Of a stretch of 64,000 bases of DNA, positions 63,553 through 64,000 are shown in pieces (position 1 is the stretch's first letter; each line of letters begins with the position of its first letter). Below the pieces are notes generated by a model, which was not told the DNA's origin, ran no database searches, and was given only the letters and a program-made list of their open reading frames with translations. A program made the position numbers and the translations under genes. Origin of the DNA: Acidovorax sp. SRB_14 (GTDB taxonomy: Bacteria; Pseudomonadota; Gammaproteobacteria; Burkholderiales; Burkholderiaceae_C); the NCBI RefSeq assembly GCF_012932145.1, contig NZ_MWOK01000008.1:62001-126000 (forward strand), written 5' to 3'.

Positions 63553-64000
63553 TACACGCGCAGCCTTGCGCCGCACTGCGCCACCAGCTGCGCCACCACG
63601 GCCTGTACCGCAGCGTCGATGTCCGTCTCGGTCAGCGTGGCGTCGCCGCTGCCCAGCGTCAGGCGCACCGCCAGGCTCTTTTCCCCCGCCGCCATGGCGG
63701 TCGCCGGCGCGGCATCGCCCGCCTTGACCGGCTTGGCCCGGTACACGTCGAACAGTATGGCACTGCGCAGCAGCGTGGCCGGCACGGCCGACGCGATGGC
63801 GGCCTGGAGCCGGGCATGCGTAGTGCGCTCGGCCACCACCACGGCCAGATCGCGCTGCGCGCTCTGGTGCTTGGGCACCGCCTTGAACTGCGGCACGCTG
63901 CGCTCCAGCACGGCGTCGAGCTCCAGCTCGAACATCACAGGCGCCTGGGCCAGCTCCCACGACTGGCGCCACTGCGGGTGCAGCTCGCCAACGTAACCGA
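63552..64000 (-). CDS. pheT: Phenylalanyl-tRNA synthetase beta subunit, C-terminal part
   Basis: Last ~149 codons; the gene enters from the right edge. VMFELELDAVLERSVPQFKA, then QSAQRDLAVVVAERTTHARL and LFDVYRAKPVKAGD are the anticodon-binding (B8) domain. TAA at 63552 overlaps the ihfA start. Confidence 0.95.
   Translation of the reverse strand, partial: GYVGELHPQWRQSWELAQAPVMFELELDAVLERSVPQFKAVPKHQSAQRDLAVVVAERTTHARLQAAIASAVPATLLRSAILFDVYRAKPVKAGDAAPATAMAAGEKSLAVRLTLGSGDATLTETDIDAAVQAVVAQLVAQCGARLRV

Overview
The window looks like chromosome of a high-GC betaproteobacterium, most probably Burkholderiales/Comamonadaceae (Acidovorax/Comamonas/Delftia-like). The signs are EarP with an arginine-type EF-P, several orphan Bug (TctC-type) receptors, a cat operon of beta-proteobacterial type, 6S RNA directly after zapA, and a pheT-ihfA-merR-tRNA-Pro block at the right end. 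This placement is from gene content and order; no search was run.

Layout. 0-9.4 kb: 3' part of a CaiB-type CoA-transferase gene with a divergent LysR regulator, earP-efp, a frameshifted fadH, an aminotransferase, nth and a 3-oxoadipate enol-lactonase. 9.4-14.1 kb: catechol ortho-cleavage operon (LysR regulator, catB, catC, a Bug receptor, catA). 14.2-26.8 kb: an accessory-looking catabolic island with two IclR regulators, two carotenoid-oxygenase/lignostilbene-dioxygenase-family enzymes, an acyl-CoA/AMP ligase, an alpha/beta hydrolase, an SCP2-type thiolase, a DHRS12-like SDR, an NTF2/limonene-epoxide-hydrolase-like protein, a porin and a Tat-exported Bug receptor. The set implies uptake, oxidative C=C cleavage, CoA activation and thiolysis of an alkenyl compound (stilbenoid, phenylpropanoid or apocarotenoid). 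The substrate cannot be read from the sequence. 27.1-40.6 kb: one long B12 operon on the minus strand, led by a cobalamin riboswitch with its own terminator: btuB, cobB, cobU, btuF, btuC, btuD, cobO, cbiB, cobC, an RssA-like patatin, cobQ, cobT. 40.7-49.7 kb: zapB-like/zapA, 6S RNA, a TSUP permease, a c-di-GMP enzyme pair (GGDEF-EAL plus HD-GYP), a TauE-like protein, hemN and fnr around an FNR box, and a SWIB protein. 49.8-56.7 kb: Fur-type iron region with a siderophore receptor, PiuC hydroxylase, alpha-hydroxy-acid oxidase, bfd, tonB-exbB-exbD and hemP. 57-64 kb: GlcG-like protein, Bax-inhibitor-1 protein, lipoprotein, rlmD, secreted nuclease, tRNA-Pro(GGG), MerR regulator, ihfA and the 3' end of pheT.

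Two observations stand out. First, a ~45-60 bp palindromic repeat occurs at least ten times. Five copies lie in frame inside protein-coding genes (earP, cobU, rlmD and twice in cbiB), always antisense to the gene, adding related peptides much like Rickettsia palindromic elements. Another copy supplies the ribosome binding site and TTG start of a gene. Second, the catabolic island at 14.2-26.8 kb combines families I do not recognise as a described pathway.
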